A stretch of DNA of 64,000 bases from contig NZ_JAPLET010000030.1 of assembly GCF_026391055.1 (NCBI RefSeq), positions 608,203 to 672,202 on the forward strand, given 5' to 3'. Source of the DNA: Spirosoma sp. (GTDB lineage: Bacteria; Bacteroidota; Bacteroidia; Cytophagales; Spirosomataceae). Of this stretch, positions 1 to 7,685 are shown one piece after another (within the stretch, counting starts at the first letter, position 1; each line of letters opens with the position of its first letter). Position numbers and translations under genes: made by a program. The notes beneath the pieces were generated by a model. It did no database searches, was not told the origin of the DNA, and saw only the letters and a list, made by a program, of their open reading frames with translations.

Positions 1-11
1 GATTGAACTGT

Positions 12-19
12 TATCTTTG
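12..19 (+). promoter_or_regulatory. Candidate -7 promoter box for purQ
   Basis: TATCTTTG matches the Bacteroidota -7 consensus TAnnTTTG exactly and lies 31 bases before the purQ ATG, so the implied transcript has a short leader. The -33 element would fall at or beyond the window edge and cannot be judged. Confidence 0.5.
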
Positions 20-50
20 TGTATTACTTCGATTTAGCAATTCTCCCGCT

Positions 51-737
51 ATGAAATTTGGCGTTGTTGTTTTTCCCGGTTCCAACTGCGATCAGGACGC
101 AGTCGATGCACTGGAACTGATGGACCAGGAAGTCGTAAAACTCTGGCATAAAGATCATGATCTGCAAGGCTGCGATTTCATTATCCTGCCGGGCGGTTTC
201 TCCTATGGCGACTATCTCCGGACGGGTGCCGTGGCGCGTTTTTCGCCCATCATGAACGAGGTGATTGCCCACGCCAACCGGGGCGGTTACCTGATGGGTA
301 TCTGCAACGGTTTCCAGATTCTGGCCGAAGCCCGGCTAGTACCGGGTGTTTTGCTGCAAAACAGCAGTCAGAAATACGTTTGTAAGAACATTTACCTGAA
401 ACCCGAATCGACGGACGCGCTGCTGACGGCGGGTCTTGATAAACCTGCTTATAAAATACCCATCGCTCACGGTGATGGCCGGTACTTTGCCGACGCCGAT
501 ACGCTGAAAGCATTGAATGATAACAACCAGGTGCTATTCCGATATTGCGACGAAAACGGTATCGTTACCGAAGCATCTAACGCCAACGGAAGTCTGGAAA
601 ATATTGCGGGCGTAACCAATAAAAACAAGAACGTTTTTGGTATGATGCCCCACCCCGAACGGGCCGCCGACTCTGTCCTCGGCAATACCGACGGTCGGCT
701 TATTCTGGAGCAGATTCTGAAGGCAGTGTTGGTATAA
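51..737 (+). CDS. purQ: Phosphoribosylformylglycinamidine synthase subunit PurQ
   Basis: Glutaminase subunit of FGAM synthase (de novo purine synthesis, cytoplasm); it supplies ammonia to PurL and works with PurS. The 228-residue protein is the usual length for a stand-alone PurQ. It begins MKFGVVVFPGSNCDQD, has the oxyanion segment PGGFSYGDYLRTGA, the nucleophile Cys85 in GICNGFQIL, and the His201/Glu203 pair in MMPHPERAAD, so the class I amidotransferase triad is complete. The frame is open upstream, but the ATG at 51 fits both the family N-terminus and the -7 box at 12-19. No purL or purS is visible nearby, as in genomes where pur genes are scattered. The stop codon lies inside a long inverted repeat. 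Confidence 0.96.
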   Translation: MKFGVVVFPGSNCDQDAVDALELMDQEVVKLWHKDHDLQGCDFIILPGGFSYGDYLRTGAVARFSPIMNEVIAHANRGGYLMGICNGFQILAEARLVPGVLLQNSSQKYVCKNIYLKPESTDALLTAGLDKPAYKIPIAHGDGRYFADADTLKALNDNNQVLFRYCDENGIVTEASNANGSLENIAGVTNKNKNVFGMMPHPERAADSVLGNTDGRLILEQILKAVLV

Positions 738-832
738 GTAGTGAGGAGTCAGAAGCGAGGAGTGAGGATGGCTGGCGCACACTGTGCTACCGGATGGCTC
801 CTCACTCCTCGCTTCTGACTCCTCACTACTTA
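735..832. repeat. 34-bp perfect inverted repeat, probable bidirectional terminator
   Basis: Arms at 735-768 and 799-832 are perfect reverse complements built from a gagtgagga-type motif, separated by 30 bases. The purQ stop codon lies in the left arm, and the convergent reductase gene ends at 839, just past the right arm. It can serve as a terminator for both genes. Part of the loop (ccggatggctcct) recurs inverted at 17200-17220, so it may belong to a dispersed repeat family. Confidence 0.75.
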
Positions 833-838
833 AAATAC

Positions 839-1930
839 TTATGCCTTCACTTCTTCCAGCACCGGATAATCCGTGTATCCTTTTTCGCCGGGGGTATAGA
901 AAGTCGAGAAATCGGGTTGGTTTAGTTCGGCGCCGGTTTTCAGACGTTCCACCAGATCGGGGTTGGCAATAAATGGCCGACCGATAGCGATCAAATCGGC
1001 TTTTCCACTCGTCAGGGCCTCTTCTGCCCGCTCGGCATCGTAGCCTCCGCTCAGAATCAGCGAACCTTTGTAGTTTTCCCGAATGGCTTCTACAATCGCC
1101 GGATCAACCGCTGGTGCGCCCATCGACTCATGGTCGACAAGATGCACGTACACGACATAATCTGACAATTTTTGGGCTACGTAATGGTAGATCTTATCGT
1201 CGTCCGGTGAGTAGGGCATATCGTTGAATACACCATAAGGCGATAGGCGAATACCCGTCTTCTCTTTGCCAATAGCGGCCGAAATCTGTTCGGCAATTTC
1301 CAGGGCAAAGCGGGCATTGTTTTCGGCTGAGCCACCGTACTCGTCGGTGCGCTGGTTGGTGGTTGAGCGCAGAAACTGCTCGACCAGGTAGCCGTTTGCG
1401 CCGTGAATCTCTACGCCGTCGAAACCAGCTTCAACAGCATTTTTAGCCGCCTGGACAAACTCCTGAACCGTCTGTTTTACCTCGTCCGTTGTTAGAGCAC
1501 GTGGGGTTGGGTGGTCGAGCATACCGTCTGTATCGGTGTAGATCTGCCCGGCGGCAGCAATGGCCGAGGGCGCGATAACTTCACCATTTTCGTGCATGTT
1601 AACGGGGTGTCCAACACGTCCGCTGTGCATCAGTTGGGCAAAGATTTTGCCGCCTTTGGCATGAACCGCATCGGTAACATTCTTCCATCCGGCTATCTGC
1701 TGTTTAGTGTAAATACCCGGAACACGGGCGTAGCCATTTCCGTTGGGTGAAGGCGCGATGCCTTCCGTTATGATCAAACCGGCCGATGCCCGTTGTTCAT
1801 AATACGTAGTCATTATGTCGGTTACGGCGTGATCGGTCGTGGCGCGGTTCCGGGTCATTGGAGCCATAACAAGGTGGTTCTGAAGTGTCAGGTCACCCAG
1901 CGTAGCCGCCGAAAAAAGTTTTTGTGCCAT
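839..1930 (-). CDS. Old Yellow Enzyme family alkene reductase (NemA-like)
   Basis: FMN-dependent NAD(P)H:flavin oxidoreductase that reduces activated C=C bonds (enones, maleimides) or nitro compounds in the cytoplasm. The 363-residue TIM barrel starts MAQKLFSAATLGDLTLQNH, followed by the FMN-binding segment MAPMTRNRAT, the substrate-anion-binding His/Asn pair in HGANGYLVEQFL, the family signature RTDEYGGS, and a C-terminal phosphate-binding stretch AIGRPFIANPDLVERL. Further in-frame starts exist at 1966 and 1984, but the conserved N-terminus begins at 1930. An ArsR-type regulator lies upstream on the same strand, recalling redox- or electrophile-sensing repressor/reductase pairs such as NemR-NemA (a different repressor family). 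The exact substrate cannot be read from sequence. Confidence 0.92.
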   Translation of the reverse strand: MAQKLFSAATLGDLTLQNHLVMAPMTRNRATTDHAVTDIMTTYYEQRASAGLIITEGIAPSPNGNGYARVPGIYTKQQIAGWKNVTDAVHAKGGKIFAQLMHSGRVGHPVNMHENGEVIAPSAIAAAGQIYTDTDGMLDHPTPRALTTDEVKQTVQEFVQAAKNAVEAGFDGVEIHGANGYLVEQFLRSTTNQRTDEYGGSAENNARFALEIAEQISAAIGKEKTGIRLSPYGVFNDMPYSPDDDKIYHYVAQKLSDYVVYVHLVDHESMGAPAVDPAIVEAIRENYKGSLILSGGYDAERAEEALTSGKADLIAIGRPFIANPDLVERLKTGAELNQPDFSTFYTPGEKGYTDYPVLEEVKA

Positions 1931-2022
1931 TGATAGGGTCCGTATATCTACGGGTTTGGTTTTCATGTACGAACAGAAAACCAAACCAAATATTTAAAAG
2001 TTTAAATGTTTTTGAGAAAATT

Positions 2023-2292
2023 TTATGTCAGTTTAGACAGGAAGTCCGACAACTGCCGTGTCGTGTTCTTATTCAGACGTAGATAGACATTCCTTCCTTC
2101 TTTAGCCGCGATCACTAATTCACTCTCTGTTAACAGCCTGACATGGTGAGAAACACAGGGTTGGGAGAGGCCGGTCAATTCCTGAATATCAGAAGGCGTC
2201 ATGCTTTCGCGCTGGGCCAATTCCAGTAAAATCGAGAGCCGGTATTTATCGGCAATAGCACCGGTTGCCTTCTCGCATGATTTAGAATCCAT
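2023..2292 (-). CDS. ArsR/SmtB family winged-helix transcriptional regulator
   Basis: Small dimeric DNA-binding repressor of 89 residues, typical of the family. The winged helix-turn-helix is clear: DKYRLSILLELAQ, then the recognition helix region LTGLSQPCVSHHVRLL and the wing KEGRNVYLRL. Cysteines at residue 5 (SKSCEK) and in the recognition helix (QPCVSHH) could sense metals, thiol-reactive electrophiles or redox state; this is inference. It is co-directional with the reductase gene and is its likely regulator. A TACGTTTG box on the minus strand at 2297-2304 ends only five bases before the ATG, so the transcript may be nearly leaderless. Confidence 0.88.
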   Translation of the reverse strand: MDSKSCEKATGAIADKYRLSILLELAQRESMTPSDIQELTGLSQPCVSHHVRLLTESELVIAAKEGRNVYLRLNKNTTRQLSDFLSKLT

Positions 2293-2296
2293 ATTA

Positions 2297-2304
2297 CAAA
2301 CGTA
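2297..2304 (-). promoter_or_regulatory. Candidate -7 box for the arsR gene
   Basis: On the minus strand the sequence reads TACGTTTG, an exact TAnnTTTG match. It is unusually close to the arsR ATG at 2292, implying a leaderless or very short-leader mRNA. No clear -33 TTG was found at standard spacing, so the call is weak. Confidence 0.3.
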
Positions 2305-2494
2305 ACCAAAAACAGGTTGTTTAGGTGTGTTTCAGTGATCAATACCAGCCGTTAACGGATTTTGTGGTTTGACAACTAATAAATAACTGCATCGGCATAA
2401 ATTACTCATTCGATAAGCCTTTTCATGAAATAATTGGATAACCTTCTTCTTAGTTCAGGAGTTGATAAAAGCAGAACTAAATTCTCAACGTACT

Positions 2495-3064
2495 ATGGAA
2501 ACGCAGCAACGATTGCAGGGAAAGAAGGTGGCGATTCTGCTAACCGATGGCTTTGAACAGGTCGAAATGACCGAACCCCGCAAAGCATTACAGGAAGCTG
2601 GTGCCACTACGCACTTGATTGCCCCAAATGGCGGTGAGGTGAAAGGATGGGACGAAACCGAATGGGGCGATAGCTTCCCGGTTGACCTACCGCTGGCCGG
2701 TGCCGACCCAAATCAATATGACGCCCTACTTTTGCCGGGTGGCGTAATGAACCCGGATACGCTCCGTACAGAGCCTAAAGCTGTGCAATTTGTCCGGCAC
2801 TTTTTTGAATCGCACAAGCCGGTAGCTGCCATTTGCCACGCGCCTATTATGCTCATTGAAGCCGGTGTGGTGAACGGGCGTAAGCTTACCTCCTATCCGT
2901 CGATCAAGACAGATCTCATCAATGCCGGTGCCAACTGGGTCGATGAAGAAGTGGTTACGGATCAGGGGCTGGTGACGAGCCGCAAACCCGACGATATTCC
3001 CGCATTCAACCGCAAAATGATCGAGGAAATACGGGAAGGCAAGCACCAGGGTCAACACGCATAA
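2495..3064 (+). CDS. DJ-1/PfpI family protein (YhbO/YajL-like)
   Basis: Class I glutamine-amidotransferase-fold protein of 189 residues, related to general-stress protein YhbO and protease PfpI; members have been assigned deglycase, glyoxalase or protease activity. It shows KKVAILLTDGFEQVEMTEP at the N-terminus (conserved Glu), the nucleophile elbow AAICHAPIML with the catalytic Cys followed by His, and a TSYPSIKTDLINAGA stretch typical of the PfpI branch. A TTG start at 2462 would add 11 unconserved residues; the ATG at 2495 fits the family. It faces away from the arsR-reductase pair across about 200 bases, so a shared role in electrophile stress is possible but unproven. Confidence 0.9.
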   Translation: METQQRLQGKKVAILLTDGFEQVEMTEPRKALQEAGATTHLIAPNGGEVKGWDETEWGDSFPVDLPLAGADPNQYDALLLPGGVMNPDTLRTEPKAVQFVRHFFESHKPVAAICHAPIMLIEAGVVNGRKLTSYPSIKTDLINAGANWVDEEVVTDQGLVTSRKPDDIPAFNRKMIEEIREGKHQGQHA

Positions 3065-3071
3065 CGAATTG

Positions 3072-3168
3072 ATGAACACATCGGACCGCCGAAGCGGAGA
3101 CCGGAGAACACAAAGAGAATAAAACTCTGTGTTCTCCGGTCTCCGCTTCGGCGGTCCGATGTGTTCAT
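3072..3168. repeat. 41-bp perfect inverted repeat with 15-base loop
   Basis: Arms at 3072-3112 and 3128-3168 are exact reverse complements; the loop includes a short A-rich run. It starts eight bases after the PfpI stop codon and lies about 100 bases before the glycoside hydrolase gene. The stem is far longer than a normal intrinsic terminator. It may terminate transcription or be a mobile palindromic unit. Confidence 0.8.
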
Positions 3169-3265
3169 TACCTGTTTTTAACCAAATACGGTATCTCTTA
3201 CCAAAACGTATCTTTTGTAGTTTGTATACCTAATGTAAAGGGCTACTCACCAAAACTACACGAGA

Positions 3266-5452
3266 ATGCGTACTCTCTATTGGCTGCTGGCTTGCGGCCT
3301 TTTGGCGCAAACCAGCTTTGCCCAGCTTACTACCTTACCATTCTACAAGCCTACGCCCGTTAAAAGCGATTGGCTCATAACGCCCGTTACCCAGAAAGCT
3401 GGGGTTTTTCAGACCAACGGCGGCAAGGATTTAGTGTTAGCCAATGGCCTGATCAGTCGCCGGTTTCGGATTAGTCCTAATGTGGCAACGGTCGATTTTC
3501 AAAATTTATCCACCAATGAACAGTTCATCCGGGCAGTAGGTCCCGAAGCGCGGGTGAACTTAAACGGAAAAACCTACGCCGTTGGCGGACTGTATGGCCA
3601 GAAAGAGCGGGCCTATCTGCGCGAAGAATGGCTCGATGGGTTTACCGCCAATCAAACTGATTTTCAATACACATCCTTTAGCGTTTCTCCGATACAGCCG
3701 TATATCAACTGGCAATCCCGTACATGGACACTGAACCGGAAGCAGCCTACCGGTCAGGAACTTACCCTGCATTTTGCCTCGAAACAGCCCGATTTACAGG
3801 GCGTCGACGTTGCGGTTCACTACGCACTTTACGATGGACTGCCGGTACTCAGCAAGTGGGTGACCATCTCAAATAAAACGCAGAAAGGGCTTCACATCAA
3901 CCAAGTCGTCAATGAAATTCTGGCCACGCCGGAAGAAGAGTCGGCAGTGGTGGGTAAACCGGAGCAGATGAAGAAGCCTCAGCGCATCTACATCGAGAAT
4001 AACTTCGCCTTCAACAACGCCATGCGGTATGATCTCTCCGACCAGGCCACGCATTGGAAAACGGATTCACTCTATACCTCACAGGTGAATTATAATTACG
4101 AAACGCCCTGCGTGCTCGAAGTTTACCCCGGCCTCGGCGTTGGCATCGAAGCCGAGCCGGGGCAGACGTACACGTCCATCCGCACGTTTGAACTGCTGCT
4201 GGATGGCTACGACCGGGAGCGAAACGGGCTGGCGCGTCGGCAATTCTATAAAACCGTTACGCCCTGGACAAGCCAGAATCCCATTTTCATGCACCTCGTC
4301 AGCACCGATCCGGCTATCGTGAAGCGGGCCATTGACCAGTGCGTCGAAACGGGTTACGAGATGGTCATTCTGAGTTTCGGCAGTGGCCTGAACATGGAAG
4401 ACGCCAGCGACACGAACATTAGGAAATTCAAGGAACTGGCCGATTACGCCCACGCAAAAGGTATTTTACTGGGTGGTTACTCGCTGTTCAGCAGCCGCCG
4501 GATTGACGACGAGAATGACGTGATCGACCCAAAAACCGGCCTCCCAGACAAAGGGGCTTTTTTCGGCAACGCGCCTTGTCTGGCCAGCCAGTGGGGCATC
4601 AATTACCTCAACAGCCTGAAGAAGTTCATCACCGAGACGGGCTTCGACTTACTCGAACACGACGGCCCCTACCCCGGCGATGTGTGTGCCTCGACCAAAC
4701 ACCCCGGCCATAAGGGGCTGCACGATTCGCAATGGGTGCAGATGGAAATGCAGAAGGGTTTCTACCGATTTCTGAATGAAAAAGGCGTGTACATTAACGC
4801 GCCCGACTGGTATTTTATGGATGGCACCAACAAGATTGCCCTGGGCTATCGTGAGGTTAATTTCTCACTCTCCCGCGAGCAGCAGAAACTCCTGAACCGC
4901 CAAAACATCTTCGACGGTACCTGGGAGAAAACGCCCACGATGGGCTGGGGCTTTGTGCCCCTCACCAAGTACCAGGGCGGTGGCCCCGAAGCCGTACTGG
5001 AACCCCTCAGCGAACACCTGACCGACTATAAACAGCTGATGATGCAATATTACGGCGCGGGTGTGCAGGCCTGCTACCGGGGCCCACGACTCTACGATAC
5101 CGATGCCACTAAACAAACCGTAACGGAAGTCATCAATTGGTACAAAAAGTACCGTACCATCCTCAACGCCGACCTGATCCACCTCCGCCGGGCCGACGGC
5201 CGCGACTGGGATGGCTTCATGCACGTCAGCCCAACGGGTAAAGAGAAAGGGTTAGTCATGCTCTTCAACCCGCTAAAAACGAAGGTCACCCGCATCATCA
5301 AACTGCCGCTGTATTATACCGGCCTGCGCGAAACGGCGATGATTCGTCAGGGCGAAGGCAAAGCCAAGATGTACAAGCTAAACCGGAATTACGAAATTGA
5401 ACTAACCGTAGAGATTGAGCCGGAGAGTTACGGCTGGTGGGTTGTGGAGTAA
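3266..5452 (+). CDS. Secreted glycoside hydrolase, alpha-galactosidase-like
   Basis: Secreted protein of 728 residues with a signal peptide (MRTLYWLLACGLLAQTSFAQ, cleavage probably after the Ala before Gln20). A beta-sandwich-like N-terminal part (about 50-300) includes NGLISRRFRISPN; a TIM-barrel-like central part (about 330-600) includes the acidic segment FDLLEHDGPYPGD, which probably carries a catalytic Asp or Glu; the C-terminus (YYGAGVQACYRGPRLYDT, then VMLFNPL) resembles the beta-domain of GH27/GH36-type enzymes. The standard GH36 nucleophile motif is not obvious, so the exact family is uncertain. It is the first gene of the carbohydrate region, with a long inverted repeat upstream. 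Likely role is removal of terminal alpha-linked sugars from plant polysaccharides. Confidence 0.55.
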   Translation: MRTLYWLLACGLLAQTSFAQLTTLPFYKPTPVKSDWLITPVTQKAGVFQTNGGKDLVLANGLISRRFRISPNVATVDFQNLSTNEQFIRAVGPEARVNLNGKTYAVGGLYGQKERAYLREEWLDGFTANQTDFQYTSFSVSPIQPYINWQSRTWTLNRKQPTGQELTLHFASKQPDLQGVDVAVHYALYDGLPVLSKWVTISNKTQKGLHINQVVNEILATPEEESAVVGKPEQMKKPQRIYIENNFAFNNAMRYDLSDQATHWKTDSLYTSQVNYNYETPCVLEVYPGLGVGIEAEPGQTYTSIRTFELLLDGYDRERNGLARRQFYKTVTPWTSQNPIFMHLVSTDPAIVKRAIDQCVETGYEMVILSFGSGLNMEDASDTNIRKFKELADYAHAKGILLGGYSLFSSRRIDDENDVIDPKTGLPDKGAFFGNAPCLASQWGINYLNSLKKFITETGFDLLEHDGPYPGDVCASTKHPGHKGLHDSQWVQMEMQKGFYRFLNEKGVYINAPDWYFMDGTNKIALGYREVNFSLSREQQKLLNRQNIFDGTWEKTPTMGWGFVPLTKYQGGGPEAVLEPLSEHLTDYKQLMMQYYGAGVQACYRGPRLYDTDATKQTVTEVINWYKKYRTILNADLIHLRRADGRDWDGFMHVSPTGKEKGLVMLFNPLKTKVTRIIKLPLYYTGLRETAMIRQGEGKAKMYKLNRNYEIELTVEIEPESYGWWVVE

Positions 5453-5509
5453 GAAAGTATATAACCGCCGTTAACTAAAACGCTGTCAACACCCTAAGAG
5501 CGGAATCAG

Positions 5510-5517
5510 TAGGTTTG
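5510..5517 (+). promoter_or_regulatory. Candidate -7 box for the DinB gene
   Basis: TAGGTTTG matches TAnnTTTG exactly, 51 bases before the ATG at 5569. Its position argues against translation starting at 5515. No strong -33 TTG is present at standard distance. Confidence 0.4.
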
Positions 5518-5568
5518 TATGGCATCTTTCCATTTGATATTTCACCCACCCTTCTTAAGCACCGTTTC

Positions 5569-6096
5569 ATGGTTCCACTTGATCAACTCTTAGACGACGT
5601 AGCGTCGGCCCGAGCCCAGTATACATACGAAGTTGAGAAACTCAACGAAGAACAAGCTCACTGGAAACCGTCTGCCGACGAATGGAGTGCCACTGAAATT
5701 ACCGAGCATTTATACTGGGCAGAACACGGGGGTATCTGGGGCATGTGGCGGGCCTTTCATGCACATCAGGCGGGCATCCCCATCTGGACGGGTGAATTAG
5801 TCCACAGAGGACTACCGATCGAAACAATTATTGAGCGCACCTGGCAGGAAAAAGAAATTGTACCCCTCATTGCCGCTCCCCGCATGGGTGGCCCGGTGGC
5901 GTTCTGGTTATCGGCCTTTAACAGCCTTCAGCAACCGTTGCGGGATTTAAGCATCGCTCTGGCTGACGCTGATTTGGAGTCCGTCATCCACCCTCACCCT
6001 CTTTCCGGCCCGCTGGATATTCGGCAGCGATTCGAGTTCCTACGCTTCCACATCGACCGTCACCGGAAGCAGGTGATGGCGCTGGGCGTGCGTTAG
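5569..6096 (+). CDS. DinB family protein
   Basis: DinB/YfiT-like four-helix metal-binding protein of 175 residues; members include thiol-dependent transferases (bacillithiol or mycothiol) and many of unknown role. Visible features are an N-terminal helix with the family pattern HWKPSADEWSATEITEHLYW, and a C-terminal FLRFHIDRHRKQV that supplies the usual His pair of the metal site; the first His is in EHLYWAEHGG. The longer frame from 5515 adds 18 non-conserved residues and overlaps the putative promoter, so the ATG at 5569 is preferred. It is a single gene between the glycoside hydrolase and the convergent FG-GAP gene. Substrate unknown. Confidence 0.75.
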   Translation: MVPLDQLLDDVASARAQYTYEVEKLNEEQAHWKPSADEWSATEITEHLYWAEHGGIWGMWRAFHAHQAGIPIWTGELVHRGLPIETIIERTWQEKEIVPLIAAPRMGGPVAFWLSAFNSLQQPLRDLSIALADADLESVIHPHPLSGPLDIRQRFEFLRFHIDRHRKQVMALGVR

Positions 6097-6232
6097 ATGA
6101 GGTCCGGGAAGTTAGCGCGAACCATGGCTGCGAACGGTTTCGTACTGTCAGTGGCTACACTCAGAAAGGCCTTAGCTGTCAGAATTGAATCTTCTAAAGC
6201 TAACCGTAAACAGTAACCCAAAAACCGTACCC

Positions 6233-7495
6233 CTACTTCTTCACCTTGTTCTCAAATAGAAAAACACCGTTCTTATTGGCGATGACGATATCGGGCTTTT
6301 TGTCGCCGTTCATGTCTTGGGCTACGATGTTCAGGCCCGCGCCGGAGTCGTTGTCGATGATGTGTTCTTTGTAGTACGGAGCCTTGCCGGGCGTGAACTC
6401 AAACCACATCAGGATGCCCGGATCGCTGTCGCCGGGGTCGCGGCCGTGGTGAGCCAGGAACCGTTTGCCGGTGATGTAGTCAGCACGACCGTCGCCGTTC
6501 AGGTCGGCCATGATGGACGAGTGGGTTTGGGCGGTGGTGTTGCTCATCAAGTGGGTTTTAAAGTTAATGGCACCCTGCTCATCCATCACCTGCTCGTGCC
6601 ACCAGATACCCAATGCGTGGGCCGATGCACTGACGACGTCCATTTTACCGTCGCCATTCACGTCAAGCACCTGCATGTGCGAGCAGGGTTCGCCCAGATC
6701 GGCCGGATGAAACACCCAGTTGCCCGATTTGAGATCGGTCGTTCCTTTGAACCAGCCATCCCGAATCACAACGTCTTTGATACCGTCTTTATCCACATCG
6801 CCATAGCCGATCCCGTGCGAGAAAATCTCTGTACCAGGCACGTTTTCTTTGCTCAGCGGATAGCGTTTCCAGGCCGTTTCGCCGGATTTCGACGGTGGTT
6901 TTAACCAGACAATCTGCTTTTTAGCCTTGTCACCACACAAGATATCGAGTCGCCCGTCGCCATCAATATCAATGAATCCCGGCGACTCGTTGGCGATACC
7001 AATGGAGTCAGCAATGATATGCTTCGTCCATTCGCCCGAGGTGGCCGCACCCGCTTTGCTCTTCGGATTTTCGAACCAGAAAGCGGGCTTACCGGGGAAG
7101 TCAATGATGACGACATCGTCCCACCCATCCAGATTAACGTCCATACCGAGGTTCAGGAACGACTCGCTATATTCTTTTCGGGGGTCGAACGTGCGGGACG
7201 GAGCCATTTCGTGGCGGGTCCAGTTGGGGGCTTCGAACCAATAATAACCCGCCACAATATCCATGCGTCCGTCTTTATTCAGATCGGCCACGGCTACCCC
7301 TTCCGAGATAAAATCGCGGGTGAGGATCGTCTTTTTGAAGTCGCCAGCGGGTACGACGGGGGTCGTTGTAGCCCGTGTGGCGGTTTCGGCCTGCTTCTGA
7401 CGGACATCGAACAGGGTTTTCTTCTCCTGGCCGTAGACGCTTGTCAGGCAACAGGCGAGGAGGATGGTGTATATGATACGTTTGGTCATGGCCAT
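6233..7495 (-). CDS. Secreted FG-GAP/VCBS repeat beta-propeller protein
   Basis: Exported 420-residue protein with signal peptide (MTKRIIYTILLACCLTSVYG), predicted to fold as a seven-bladed propeller. Seven calcium-binding DxNxDGxxD-type loops are visible: DLNKDGRMD, DVNLDGWDD, DIDGDGRLD, DVDKDGIKD, DVNGDGKMD, DLNGDGRAD and DMNGDKKPD. Such proteins bind ligands or act as partners of extracellular enzymes; no catalytic motif is evident. The open frame extends to 7606, but that stretch lies in a large palindrome and lacks signal-peptide character; ATG at 7495 (or 7489) is the likely start. It lies downstream of the cupredoxin-propeller gene on the same strand, with about 190 bases of structured repeat between. 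Confidence 0.8.
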   Translation of the reverse strand: MAMTKRIIYTILLACCLTSVYGQEKKTLFDVRQKQAETATRATTTPVVPAGDFKKTILTRDFISEGVAVADLNKDGRMDIVAGYYWFEAPNWTRHEMAPSRTFDPRKEYSESFLNLGMDVNLDGWDDVVIIDFPGKPAFWFENPKSKAGAATSGEWTKHIIADSIGIANESPGFIDIDGDGRLDILCGDKAKKQIVWLKPPSKSGETAWKRYPLSKENVPGTEIFSHGIGYGDVDKDGIKDVVIRDGWFKGTTDLKSGNWVFHPADLGEPCSHMQVLDVNGDGKMDVVSASAHALGIWWHEQVMDEQGAINFKTHLMSNTTAQTHSSIMADLNGDGRADYITGKRFLAHHGRDPGDSDPGILMWFEFTPGKAPYYKEHIIDNDSGAGLNIVAQDMNGDKKPDIVIANKNGVFLFENKVKK

Positions 7496-7540
7496 GGCGT
7501 TTGTCGTTATCCGGTCCGGGGGCTGCACCCCTGTCTGTAT

Positions 7541-7657
7541 CCGAGGGCTGTGCCCCTGGTTATCCATAGTCAACCCCTTCGGGGTTATTGGCGTACTGTC
7601 TATCATATCACAACCCCGAAGGGGTTGACTGTGGGTAGCCGGGGGTGAAACCCTCGG
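7541..7657. repeat. Compound palindromic element, 46-base arms
   Basis: Arms at 7541-7586 and 7612-7657 can pair over their whole length. The inner 19 bases (7568-7586 and 7612-7630) are perfect reverse complements and are themselves near-palindromic (aaccccttcggggtt). The outer parts match at roughly 80 percent with several transitions. An imperfect copy of the outer left part lies just outside at about 7511-7538. It sits between two co-directional genes, where it could end or attenuate transcription. GC-rich composition and self-nested palindromes resemble REP-like elements. Confidence 0.75.
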
Positions 7658-7685
7658 CGGGCTCGATGGGCGGTAGGTTTAATTT

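Noticed and set aside
735..832. Possible CRISPR-like or tandem repeat in gagtgagga sequence
   Set aside because: There is one inverted pair only, with no regular spacing of direct repeats and no cas genes.
3181..3240. Promoter for the glycoside hydrolase at gtatcttttgtag
   Set aside because: One base longer than TAnnTTTG and no -33 TTG at the right distance; too weak to list.
6317..6904. 195-codon plus-strand frame
   Set aside because: Antisense to the FG-GAP repeats; the valine/glycine-rich text reflects the repeated DxNxDG codons read backwards.
7496..7606. Extended N-terminus of the FG-GAP protein
   Set aside because: The extra 37 codons are read from a palindromic element and lack signal-peptide character; the start at 7495 or 7489 precedes a normal signal peptide.
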